A DNA stretch of 64,000 nt from Scopulibacillus darangshiensis (GTDB lineage: Bacteria; Bacillota; Bacilli; Bacillales; Sporolactobacillaceae): positions 43,568 through 107,567 of the forward strand of contig NZ_SLXK01000012.1 in the NCBI RefSeq assembly GCF_004341035.1, read 5' to 3'. Under the pieces are notes generated by a model. The model saw only the letters and a list, made by a program, of their open reading frames with translations, was not told the DNA's origin and made no database searches. Both the position numbers and the translations under genes were made by a program. Shown here piece after piece: positions 57,007 through 64,000 of this stretch. Numbering within the stretch: the stretch's first letter is position 1; the number at the start of each line of letters is the position of its first letter.

Positions 57007-57300
57007 AAATTTTTTACATTTTTATAATATTTATGATGAAAGATGGCTGCTGTTATGATAATCTATTTAATGGACTGTGTTAATGGTAAAAAAGACTCTT
57101 AACCACGTGTAATAAAATAGTAATAAAGACCTAAAGGCAAATCGGATCTACTTGTCGAATTATGATTTTATGCAAAGTAATGCATAGATAAAGGTCGAAA
57201 GATTGGTAAAATAGCATCACTTAAGTTTTTGGTGCTGAAATTTTAGTAAAAAACTCCTATGTGCATTGAAATTCAACTATTTTATTTAAAGAGGGGTTAT
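57007..57300. other. Upstream region of the flagellar operon
   Basis: 294 bp, AT-rich, with no gene. TAAA strings followed by GTCGAA-like motifs (near 57130-57160 and 57190-57205) hint at sigma-D type sites, but the spacings do not fit well. I cannot assign the fla/che promoter with confidence, nor a CodY box. Confidence 0.4.
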
Positions 57301-57681
57301 ATGGACATTTTTAATCGTACAACGGTACCATTACTGGAAAAAGCGCTTAATGGCGCTTCGCTTAACCAAAAGATAATATCCCAAAACATTGCGAATGTAG
57401 ATACACCTCATTACAAGGCAAAAAAGGTTGTATTCAGAGACGCTCTAGACCAGGCGATTTCAGCTCATAGGACCGAGTCCAGACATATGTCATTCGGTGG
57501 AGAAAGCGGTTATAGAGTTACCGAAACCGACGAAGCAGCAATGCAGAACAATGGGAATAGCGTTGACATCGATAAAGAAATGTCAAAACTCGCGAAAAGC
57601 CAAATCGAATATCAAACGCTTGTCAGTGCATTAAACCACAAATTTCAGCAATATAAGCTTGTTTTAAGGGGAGGGCGTTAG
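57301..57681 (+). CDS. flgB: Flagellar basal-body rod protein FlgB
   Basis: Proximal rod protein exported by the flagellar type III apparatus. N-terminal LNQKIISQNIANVDTPHYKAK (the rod-family ANVDTPxYK motif). The C-terminal helix is QIEYQTLVSALNHKFQQYKLVLRG. 126 residues from the ATG at 57301 after AAAGAGGGG; a frame extension to 57259 is not conserved. First gene of the fla/che operon. Confidence 0.95.
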   Translation: MDIFNRTTVPLLEKALNGASLNQKIISQNIANVDTPHYKAKKVVFRDALDQAISAHRTESRHMSFGGESGYRVTETDEAAMQNNGNSVDIDKEMSKLAKSQIEYQTLVSALNHKFQQYKLVLRGGR

Positions 57682-57682
57682 T

Positions 57683-58126
57683 TTGGGGATTTTTGATGGT
57701 CTTAATATTTCCGCATCAGCGCTAACGGCAGGGCGCTTGCGAATGGATGTCATCTCAGCCAACATGGCTAACGCCGATACAACTAGAGCAAAAAAGGTTA
57801 ATGGCGAATGGCAGCCATATCGTAGAAAGATTGTCGAGATGGCGCCAATGAACGGCGGCTTTAAAACTCATTTTGATCAGGCGCTAGCGCAGAAGGCAGG
57901 CGGTGTAAAGGTGACTAGAGTTGTCCAGGACCAGACACCTTTTAAACTGGTCTATGAACCTGACAATCCTGAGGCCAATCAAGAGGGCTATGTTAAATTG
58001 CCGAATGTTGATCCTTTGAAGGAAATGGTGGATTTAATGAGTGTCACAAGGTCATATGAAGCAAATGTCACAGTGATTAATGCAAATAAAAATATGCTTA
58101 TGAAAGCTTTAGAAATCGGAAGGTAG
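57683..58126 (+). CDS. flgC: Flagellar basal-body rod protein FlgC
   Basis: Proximal rod protein. N-terminal LNISASALTAGRLRMDVISANMANADTT, C-terminal VDLMSVTRSYEANVTVINANKNMLMKALEIG. 147 residues. It uses a TTG start at 57683, one base after the flgB stop, with AAGGGGAGGG inside flgB as ribosome site. Confidence 0.95.
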   Translation: MGIFDGLNISASALTAGRLRMDVISANMANADTTRAKKVNGEWQPYRRKIVEMAPMNGGFKTHFDQALAQKAGGVKVTRVVQDQTPFKLVYEPDNPEANQEGYVKLPNVDPLKEMVDLMSVTRSYEANVTVINANKNMLMKALEIGR

Positions 58127-58138
58127 GAGTTGTTACGC

Positions 58139-58432
58139 ATGAAAGCTTTAGCTATTGACCTACAGGGGTTAAAGCCCGCAATGGAAATGAAGCACTTGTC
58201 ACCAAAATCAAAAGTTTCCTTTTCGAATATGCTTGGAAAAGCCCTGGACAATGTGAATGTTTCTGAGGAAACAGCCAATCAAATGGTAACCGATATGGCC
58301 GCAGGTAAGGCGGGAAATTTACATAATGTGATGATAGCAATGGAAAAATCGGATATTCTCCTGCAAACGACGGTAGAGGTAAGAAACAAGGTGATCGATG
58401 CCTATCAAGAAATTATGAGAATGCAGGTTTAG
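58139..58432 (+). CDS. fliE: Flagellar hook-basal body complex protein FliE
   Basis: Links MS-ring and rod. C-terminal region NLHNVMIAMEKSDILLQTTVEVRNKVIDAYQEIMRMQV is diagnostic. 97 residues from ATG 58139 after AGGTAGGAG; a TTG nine bases earlier lies at the end of that site and is rejected. Confidence 0.94.
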   Translation: MKALAIDLQGLKPAMEMKHLSPKSKVSFSNMLGKALDNVNVSEETANQMVTDMAAGKAGNLHNVMIAMEKSDILLQTTVEVRNKVIDAYQEIMRMQV

Positions 58433-58466
58433 ACAGAAAGCGTAACGGCACCGATTGGAGGATATC

Positions 58467-60059
58467 ATGAAAGAAAAGCTATCAAACGGTTATAAAAGAA
58501 TAAAAGGCATGTGGTTAGGTTTAAGCAAGAAAAAAAGGGGTTGGATCATTTTCTTAAGCGCTGCTGCTGTCTGTCTTATCATTTTGATGACAACATTGTC
58601 ATCAATAAAGCATTTCACGCCGCTTTATAGCCATTTGTCCGCAAGTGAAGCAGGGCAAATCAAAGAAACGTTAGACAAGAAGAATATTGTCTATAAATTA
58701 TCAGATGACGGGTCAACGATTAGTGTTCCTAAAGCACAGGTCGATCAGCTAAAAGTTGAATTAGCGGCTGAAGGCGTACCCAAAAGCGGCCAAATTGACT
58801 ATTCTTTTTTTGGTGAAAATGCCAGCTTCGGTATGACTGACAAAGAATTTGCTGTATTAGAACGTGCTGCCATGCAGACGGAGCTTTCCAATCTGGTAAC
58901 TCAAATTAAAGGTGTTAGATCCGCTAAAGTCATGCTGAATTTACCAGAAAGAAGCGTCTGGGTCAGTGACGATTCTAAGCAAAATGACGCATCAGCCTCT
59001 GTTGTATTAGAGCTTGAGCCGGGTTATCAATTAAATAATGCACAGGTTCAAGGGCTATATCATCTTATTTCTAAAAGTGTTCCGAATCTTCCTGAAGATA
59101 ATATCGTCATAATGGATCAGTATTTTAACTACTATGACAAAAAAAGCAGTTCTAATGATTCGGCATTATCCGTTTATGAACAGCAAAAGGGAATCAAGCA
59201 AGATATTGAAAAGGATTTGCAAAGAAAAGTTCAACAAATGCTTGGTATGATGATGGGGCAAGAGAAAGTAATGGTTAATGTCACAACGGATATCGATTTT
59301 ACAAAGGAAAAATCAAAAGAAGATCTTGTTAAACCCGTAGATAAAGAAACTATGGAAGGGCTCCAGGTAAGTGCAGAACATATAACTGAAACCTATTCAG
59401 GTAGAGGCCCAGGAGGCAAAGTTGGTACCGGAAATACAGATATTCCCGAATATCCCAGCACAGACAACAATGATGGGTCTTACAAGCATATTGAGGATCG
59501 TATCAACAATGAGTTCAATCGGATTCACAAAGACATAGTTAATAGCCCTTATGATATTAAAGATTTGGGCATTCAGGTTATGGTTGAACCGCCTAATCCT
59601 AATAAGCGGGCATCGTTGTCGCCGCAAAGAATCAGCGACATCAAACAAATACTTAACACAATTATTCGGACGACCCTCTCGGATAATGGGGGTAAGCAGT
59701 TAAGTTCTAATGAAATCGATCAAAAAGCGATTGTCACCGTTGAGAAATTTAACGGAAAGCCTAAAGCAATAACAACATCGAAGAAAACATCCCGGTTATG
59801 GTTGTATATTGGCGGCGGTTTAATTCTATTGATCATTATTGTTTTAGTTATGTTGCTATTAAGAAGGCGAAAGGCAGCAAATGAAGATCTCTTGTCTGAG
59901 ATAACATACCACCAGTCAGCGCAACGTGTAACTGACTTGGAAGACGAAATGGAAAATAAATCACCAGAAGTGCAAAAATACAAGCAGCTAGAAAAACTGG
60001 CGAAACAAAAGCCAGACAAATTTGTCAAGTTACTGCGGTCGTGGCTTTCTGAGGATTAG
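58467..60059 (+). CDS. fliF: Flagellar M-ring protein FliF
   Basis: Forms the MS ring in the membrane. Two membrane segments, at about 24-42 (WIIFLSAAAVCLIILMTT) and 443-465 (LWLYIGGGLILLIIIVLV). Between them lie the ring-building motifs with GVRSAKVMLNLPERSVW. The C-terminal tail (KLLRSWLSED) binds FliG. 530 residues. The start at 58467 follows TTGGAGGATATC. Confidence 0.95.
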   Translation: MKEKLSNGYKRIKGMWLGLSKKKRGWIIFLSAAAVCLIILMTTLSSIKHFTPLYSHLSASEAGQIKETLDKKNIVYKLSDDGSTISVPKAQVDQLKVELAAEGVPKSGQIDYSFFGENASFGMTDKEFAVLERAAMQTELSNLVTQIKGVRSAKVMLNLPERSVWVSDDSKQNDASASVVLELEPGYQLNNAQVQGLYHLISKSVPNLPEDNIVIMDQYFNYYDKKSSSNDSALSVYEQQKGIKQDIEKDLQRKVQQMLGMMMGQEKVMVNVTTDIDFTKEKSKEDLVKPVDKETMEGLQVSAEHITETYSGRGPGGKVGTGNTDIPEYPSTDNNDGSYKHIEDRINNEFNRIHKDIVNSPYDIKDLGIQVMVEPPNPNKRASLSPQRISDIKQILNTIIRTTLSDNGGKQLSSNEIDQKAIVTVEKFNGKPKAITTSKKTSRLWLYIGGGLILLIIIVLVMLLLRRRKAANEDLLSEITYHQSAQRVTDLEDEMENKSPEVQKYKQLEKLAKQKPDKFVKLLRSWLSED

Positions 60060-60071
60060 GGAGGGCTTGTA

Positions 60072-61085
60072 ATGGTCATGCAAACGAATAAGTTAACGGG
60101 TAAAGAAAAGGCCGCTGTATTATTAATTGCTCTTGGATCAGATGTCTCGGCCGAGGTGTACAAGCATTTAACGGAGCATGAAATTGAGGAACTGACACTA
60201 GAAATTTCAAATGTCAGGAAAATAGACAAACATGTAAAAGGCCGGGTAGTGGATGAGTTTTTTCAGACAGCACTCGCTCAGGAATATATTTCACAAGGCG
60301 GAATTGGCTACGCAAAGCAGATTTTAGAAAAAGCACTGGGTACCGAAACAGCCAAAGAGGTGATCGGCCGGTTAACATCAACACTGCAGGTAAAACCTTT
60401 TGATTTTATGAGAAGGACAGATCCGCAGCAAATCTTAAATTTTATTCAGCATGAACACCCGCAAACGATTGCTCTTGTCCTATCTTATCTTGATTCAGAG
60501 CAGTCAGCACAAATTTTGTCAGCCTTACAGCATGATTTGCAGTCAGATGTGGCGAGACGCATCGCTATTATGGATAGGACATCACCTGAAATTATTAATC
60601 AGGTTGAACGAATCCTCGAAAAAAAACTGTCTGCCACTGTTACTCAGGATTATACACAAACCGGCGGTATTGAAGCGGTTGTTGGCGTTCTTAACGGTGT
60701 AGATCGAACAACAGAACGAACCATTCTGGATGAATTGGCTGTCCAGGACCCTGATCTTGCCAATGAAATTAAGAAACGTATGTTTGTCTTTGAAGATATT
60801 ATTGTCCTTGATAACCGGGCGATACAACGTGTCATCCGTGAGGTGGACAATGAAGATCTGCTGTTGTCATTAAAGACAGCGAGCGAAGAAGTCAGGGACG
60901 TGTTATTTGGGAATATGTCAGAGCGCATGGCCGAGACATTAAAGGAGGAAATGGAGTTTATGGGGCCTGTTCGGCTTCGTGATGTGGAGGAAGCTCAATC
61001 CCGAATTGTCAACGCGATTAGGAATCTTGAAGATGCCGGTGAAATTGTGATTGCCCGCGGCGGTGGGGATGATATCGTTGTCTAA
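60072..61085 (+). CDS. fliG: Flagellar motor switch protein FliG
   Basis: Rotor protein that binds FliF and interacts with the stator. N-terminal KAAVLLIALGSDVSAEVYKHL, middle EHPQTIALVLSYL, C-terminal torque helix with MFVFEDIIVLDNRAIQRVIREVD. 337 residues. Ribosome site GGGAGGGC before ATG 60072; ATG 60078 is an alternative. Confidence 0.96.
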   Translation: MVMQTNKLTGKEKAAVLLIALGSDVSAEVYKHLTEHEIEELTLEISNVRKIDKHVKGRVVDEFFQTALAQEYISQGGIGYAKQILEKALGTETAKEVIGRLTSTLQVKPFDFMRRTDPQQILNFIQHEHPQTIALVLSYLDSEQSAQILSALQHDLQSDVARRIAIMDRTSPEIINQVERILEKKLSATVTQDYTQTGGIEAVVGVLNGVDRTTERTILDELAVQDPDLANEIKKRMFVFEDIIVLDNRAIQRVIREVDNEDLLLSLKTASEEVRDVLFGNMSERMAETLKEEMEFMGPVRLRDVEEAQSRIVNAIRNLEDAGEIVIARGGGDDIVV

Positions 61086-61839
61086 CGTTATTAAAGCACC
61101 TGCGTCAATGTATAGAAAAAGGGTGTTAGACATCCATTCCGTCAATCCCCGTCATCTTTATGGAGCAGAAGAACATAACAACATGACGGACCGGCTTGAA
61201 TTGACTTTGTCAGAGAGAGTGAGGATGGCTCGGAATGAAGCGAACGATATTATCGCAGGCGCACAGGCTGATTATGAACGCAAACAGCAGGATATCAAAA
61301 GACAAGAAGAACAATTGATAGAGAAAAGTGACGTCATTTATAAAGAACAACACGCATTAGGTTATCAAGATGGTTTCAAAAAAGGCCAAGATGAAGGGCT
61401 TGCTTCCTGCTGCGATAAGCTTAAAGAGGCTAACAGTATCGTTAGACGTGCTGAGACAGCTTATAAGGAATATCTTCAGCAGGCTGAGCCGCAAATTCTG
61501 TCCCTAGCTATCATGGCGGCCGAAACGATTATGAACACGACGCTTTCTTCGGAGCCAGAACAATGGCTGCCAATAATAAAAAAGGTATTAGGCGAAGTGA
61601 GGGAAATGGAAACGATAAAAATTATCGTTCCCCCTGTATGGTTTCCTGTCGTCAATGACCAAAGAGAGGAATTAGCAGCCTATGCTCAAGGGGCTCAGCT
61701 GCTTGTCTTCGTCGATGGAGATTTAAATGAAAACAAGTGCTATATTGAAACACCGTTTGGAAAGATTGATGCCAGTATAGACAGTCAACTTAGAGTGCTT
61801 AAAGCCAAGCTTCTTGAATTATTGGAGGAAACTAAATGA
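61078..61839 (+). CDS. fliH: Flagellar assembly protein FliH
   Basis: Regulator of the export ATPase FliI. Low-complexity coiled-coil N-terminal half rich in Glu, Lys and Gln (ADYERKQQDIKRQEEQLIEK) and a C-terminal FliH domain with EPQILSLAIMAAETIM. About 253 residues. Start uncertain: TTG 61078 (MSNVIKAPAS) lies 8 bp after GGTGGGGA; ATG 61069 is possible. It overlaps the fliG end by 8 bp and fliI by 4 bp. Confidence 0.88.
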   Translation: MSNVIKAPASMYRKRVLDIHSVNPRHLYGAEEHNNMTDRLELTLSERVRMARNEANDIIAGAQADYERKQQDIKRQEEQLIEKSDVIYKEQHALGYQDGFKKGQDEGLASCCDKLKEANSIVRRAETAYKEYLQQAEPQILSLAIMAAETIMNTTLSSEPEQWLPIIKKVLGEVREMETIKIIVPPVWFPVVNDQREELAAYAQGAQLLVFVDGDLNENKCYIETPFGKIDASIDSQLRVLKAKLLELLEETK

Positions 61840-63152
61840 AGGCAATCCAACTTTTGAAACGGATGAATACCATCGACACTTATAAGCGGTATGGGAAAAT
61901 CGTTAGAGTTGTCGGCTTGCTGATAGAATCGAAAGGTCCCTCAACGTCAATTGGTGATGTGTGTCATATTCATTTGGAAAAACAATCCTGCACAGTTAAG
62001 GCCGAAGTTGTCGGATTTCGAAATGAGCATGTGCTGCTGATGCCTTTTACAACTGTCAATCACATTTCTCCCGGGTGCTTGGTCGAAACAACTGGGAAAC
62101 CATTGCAAATAAAAGTCGGTACAGAATTGTTGGGAAAGGTCTGTGACAGCCTTGGCCAGCCAATGACAGGAACGATTTTTTCAAAAGGATTGTCAGCGGT
62201 TCAGGCAGCGGGGATGCCGCCAAATCCGTTAAGCCGACCAAGGATACAAGAGGCTGTTGAACTTGGCATTAGATCGATCGATGGGTTATTAACAGTTGGC
62301 AAAGGTCAGCGTGTAGGGATCTTTGCTGGAAGCGGTGTGGGAAAAAGTACATTAATGGGAATGGTCGCCCGTCATACTTCAGCTGATTTAAATGTGATTG
62401 CACTCATTGGCGAGCGAGGGCGCGAAGTCAAGGAATTTTTGGAAAAGGGTCTTGGACCTGAAGGACTTGCAAGGTCGATCATTGTCGTGGCAACATCGGA
62501 TCAGCCGGCATTAATGCGAATCAAAGGTGCATTGGCTGCGACAGCTATAGCTGAACATTTTCGCTCCATAGGAAAAGATGTGCTGCTGATGATGGATTCC
62601 TTAACAAGGGTAGCCATGGCACAAAGGGAAATTGGTCTGGCAGTGGGTGAACCCCCGACAACAAAAGGGTACCCCCCTTCAGTCTTTTCCTTATTGTCGC
62701 AGCTTTTGGAGCGGGCAGGAACCGATGAATTTGGAACTATAACGGCATTTTATACAGTTCTGGTTGATGGTGATGATTTGGATGAGCCGATTTCAGATAC
62801 AGCGAGGGGAATACTAGATGGTCATATTGTACTTGACAGGGAGCTTGCCCAAAAGGGCCAATACCCTGCTGTCAATGTATTGAAGAGTGTGAGCCGTGTG
62901 ATGAATAGCATCGTCACACCGGAGCATCAAAAAGCAGCAGTCAAATTCAGGACTTATTTATCTAAATACATGGATTCTGAAGATTTAATTCATATCGGTG
63001 CTTATAAGAAGGGGACGTCAAAGGACATTGATGATGCCATTCACTATTATCCTCTTATTCAGGCCTACTTAAAGCAGGGTGAGGACGAAGTGGTGACACA
63101 GGAGGATGCTGTCAGGCAGCTAATTCAACAGTTTGGGAAGGGTGGTGGTTAA
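61836..63152 (+). CDS. fliI: Flagellum-specific ATP synthase FliI
   Basis: Hexameric ATPase that energises flagellar protein export. Walker A GIFAGSGVGKSTLMGM at about 163-178, Walker B VLLMMDSLTRVAMAQREI, GYPPSVFSLLSQLLERAG. 438 residues. It overlaps fliH (ATGA). Confidence 0.96.
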   Translation: MKAIQLLKRMNTIDTYKRYGKIVRVVGLLIESKGPSTSIGDVCHIHLEKQSCTVKAEVVGFRNEHVLLMPFTTVNHISPGCLVETTGKPLQIKVGTELLGKVCDSLGQPMTGTIFSKGLSAVQAAGMPPNPLSRPRIQEAVELGIRSIDGLLTVGKGQRVGIFAGSGVGKSTLMGMVARHTSADLNVIALIGERGREVKEFLEKGLGPEGLARSIIVVATSDQPALMRIKGALAATAIAEHFRSIGKDVLLMMDSLTRVAMAQREIGLAVGEPPTTKGYPPSVFSLLSQLLERAGTDEFGTITAFYTVLVDGDDLDEPISDTARGILDGHIVLDRELAQKGQYPAVNVLKSVSRVMNSIVTPEHQKAAVKFRTYLSKYMDSEDLIHIGAYKKGTSKDIDDAIHYYPLIQAYLKQGEDEVVTQEDAVRQLIQQFGKGGG

Positions 63153-63593
63153 ATGTCTTTTCAATTTTCCTTTCAGAAAATTTTACACATTGCTGATAAA
63201 GAAAAAAAACAGCTGGAGTCGGAATATCAAGTTGTCTTCGGATTCTACGAAACGCTTTCAAATCGATTGTATTCATTAATGGAACAAAAGGAATCAATCC
63301 AAGCGGCATTTCGGGAGAATCTTAAATCATCACTTTCTATTGATGCCGTCCAAAATCAATTAAACGACATCAGCAGACTTGAACGAATGATTGATGAACA
63401 AAGGATAGAATATGCCCAAGCAAGGGAACGCCTCGAACAATTTCAATTGACTCTGACAGAGAAAACCATTCAGCTCAAAAAATATGAAAAGCTGAAGGAT
63501 CATGCATGGCTAGAGTACAAAAAGGATGAGAGAAAGAGGGATAACAAAAGAATGGATGAACTGGCGGCAATATCCTTCCCTCTTATTAATTAA
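63153..63593 (+). CDS. fliJ: Flagellar export chaperone FliJ
   Basis: Small coiled-coil stalk protein of the export ATPase. 146 residues, almost all helical; FQFSFQKILHIADKEKKQLESE at the N terminus is typical. It starts directly after the fliI stop (GGGAAGGGTGG as ribosome site). In B. subtilis ylxF and fliK follow; here they do not in this window. Confidence 0.92.
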   Translation: MSFQFSFQKILHIADKEKKQLESEYQVVFGFYETLSNRLYSLMEQKESIQAAFRENLKSSLSIDAVQNQLNDISRLERMIDEQRIEYAQARERLEQFQLTLTEKTIQLKKYEKLKDHAWLEYKKDERKRDNKRMDELAAISFPLIN

Positions 63594-63624
63594 CCATCAA
63601 CCCTTAAAAAAGCAAGGTGGCATT

Positions 63625-63780
63625 ATGGAAAATAAAATATCTATAAAAATAATAAAACTTTGTCTTGTTATAATCATTCCCCTGATTTATTCATACCTAC
63701 GAGATGAAACGAGATTTAAGTCCGAAACCATACTTTTCGTTCCTCTATTGGGAAAAGGATTGCGAAATTCACTGCGGTGA
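63625..63780 (+). CDS. Small hypothetical membrane peptide, possible relic of ylxF
   Basis: 51 residues: MENKISIKIIKLCLVIIIPL then a Lys/Arg-rich tail ending LLGKGLRNSLR. One membrane segment near the N terminus (about 10-24) and a basic tail. AAGCAAGGTGGCATT precedes it. YlxF also begins with a membrane helix, but the coiled-coil and C-terminal part would be missing. Either an unrelated short gene or a truncated ylxF; I cannot tell. Confidence 0.4.
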   Translation: MENKISIKIIKLCLVIIIPLIYSYLRDETRFKSETILFVPLLGKGLRNSLR

Positions 63781-63922
63781 AGGAATACAATAATTAGGCA
63801 CCCTGAAATCACCTGTTTTTGGGTATACTACCCCCTTGGTTCCAAATTGAATTTTAAAGACTGTTGTTGTCTATTTGCCTTCTGAAGTTATGTATGACAT
63901 TGTTGGGTGATTTACGCTACTG

Positions 63923-64000
63923 GCACTCGCTTTCCGCGGGCACGGCTTCAGCCTCCTCGGAAGAAAACCACTTCCTGCGGGGTCTTCAGACACGTGCTGT
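63923..64000 (+). repeat. Start of a Bacillales-type GC-rich intergenic repeat, cut by the window edge
   Basis: CACTCGCTTTCCGCGGGCAC, then GCCTCCTCGG, CTTCCTGCGGGGTCTTC and ACACGTGCTGT. The order of CTCGCTTTCCGCGGG, CCTCCTCG and TGCGGGGTCT is that of a widespread dispersed element in Bacillaceae genomes, from memory. It can form long hairpins (CCGCGGG and CCTGCGGGG arms). The right end is not seen. Confidence 0.6.

Noticed and set aside
57120..57210. Sigma-D promoter ahead of flgB
   Set aside because: TAAA and GTCGAA-type motifs exist but the spacing and -10 sequence fit poorly.

Overview
The window is a chromosomal core segment of an endospore-forming, motile, low-to-moderate G+C Firmicute of the order Bacillales. 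The evidence is gene order and gene content: pyrDFE, yicC-remA-gmk-rpoZ-coaBC-priA-fmt-rsmB-prpC-prkC-rsgA-rpe-thiN-spoVM, rpmB on the opposite strand, asp23/yloU-fakA-sdaAB-sdaAA-recG-fapR-plsX-fabD-fabG-acpP-rnc-smc-ftsY-ylxM-ffh-rpsP-khpA-rimM-trmD, then rplS-lepB-rbgA-rnhB-sucCD-dprA-topA-trmFO-xerC-hslVU-codY and the start of the fla/che operon (flgB to fliJ). This is the Bacillus subtilis 'ylo-ylq' backbone almost gene for gene, but the proteins are not B. subtilis itself. spoVM, an H-type SASP gene and a YjcZ-type peptide gene show that it makes spores. Species and family cannot be fixed from the sequence alone.

Layout. 1-2.3 kb: end of the pyrimidine operon. 2.3-4.0 kb: rqcH (ribosome quality control) on the minus strand, sharing a two-way terminator with pyrE. 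4.2-18 kb: one co-oriented run for RNA turnover, biofilm/osmotic regulation, GMP and CoA synthesis, replication restart, initiator-tRNA formylation, 16S rRNA methylation, the PrpC/PrkC phosphatase-kinase pair, ribosome maturation and thiamine uptake/pyrophosphorylation, ending with spoVM. 18.1-28.8 kb: rpmB (minus), fatty-acid kinase, serine deaminase, RecG, the FapR-controlled lipid genes and RNase III. 28.8-37.6 kb: chromosome condensation and the SRP/ribosome group. 37.6-43.4 kb: an accessory insertion between trmD and rplS, which are normally adjacent. It holds a truncated HAD gene, a GntR-ABC-permease-ECF sigma cassette and several small sporulation-type genes. 43.4-57 kb: rplS through codY. 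57.3-63.6 kb: flagellar basal-body, MS-ring, switch and export-ATPase genes, followed by repeats where ylxF/fliK would be expected.

The most distinctive non-coding content is a family of about 100-bp structured intergenic repeats. Two copies lie directly behind the rnc and rplS terminators and show paired compensatory base changes in two hairpins. A related sequence in the opposite orientation forms an exact 93-bp tandem duplication at the 3' end of topA. Other items are a possible decayed TPP-riboswitch remnant ahead of thiT, a FapR operator over the fapR start site, clear sigma-A promoters for ylxM-ffh, rplS and acpP, and the absence of def and rlmN from their usual positions. I found no CRISPR array, tRNA, rRNA, prophage or intact insertion sequence. 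No wholly new multi-gene system is evident; the structured repeat family and the trmD-rplS island are the best candidates for something undescribed.
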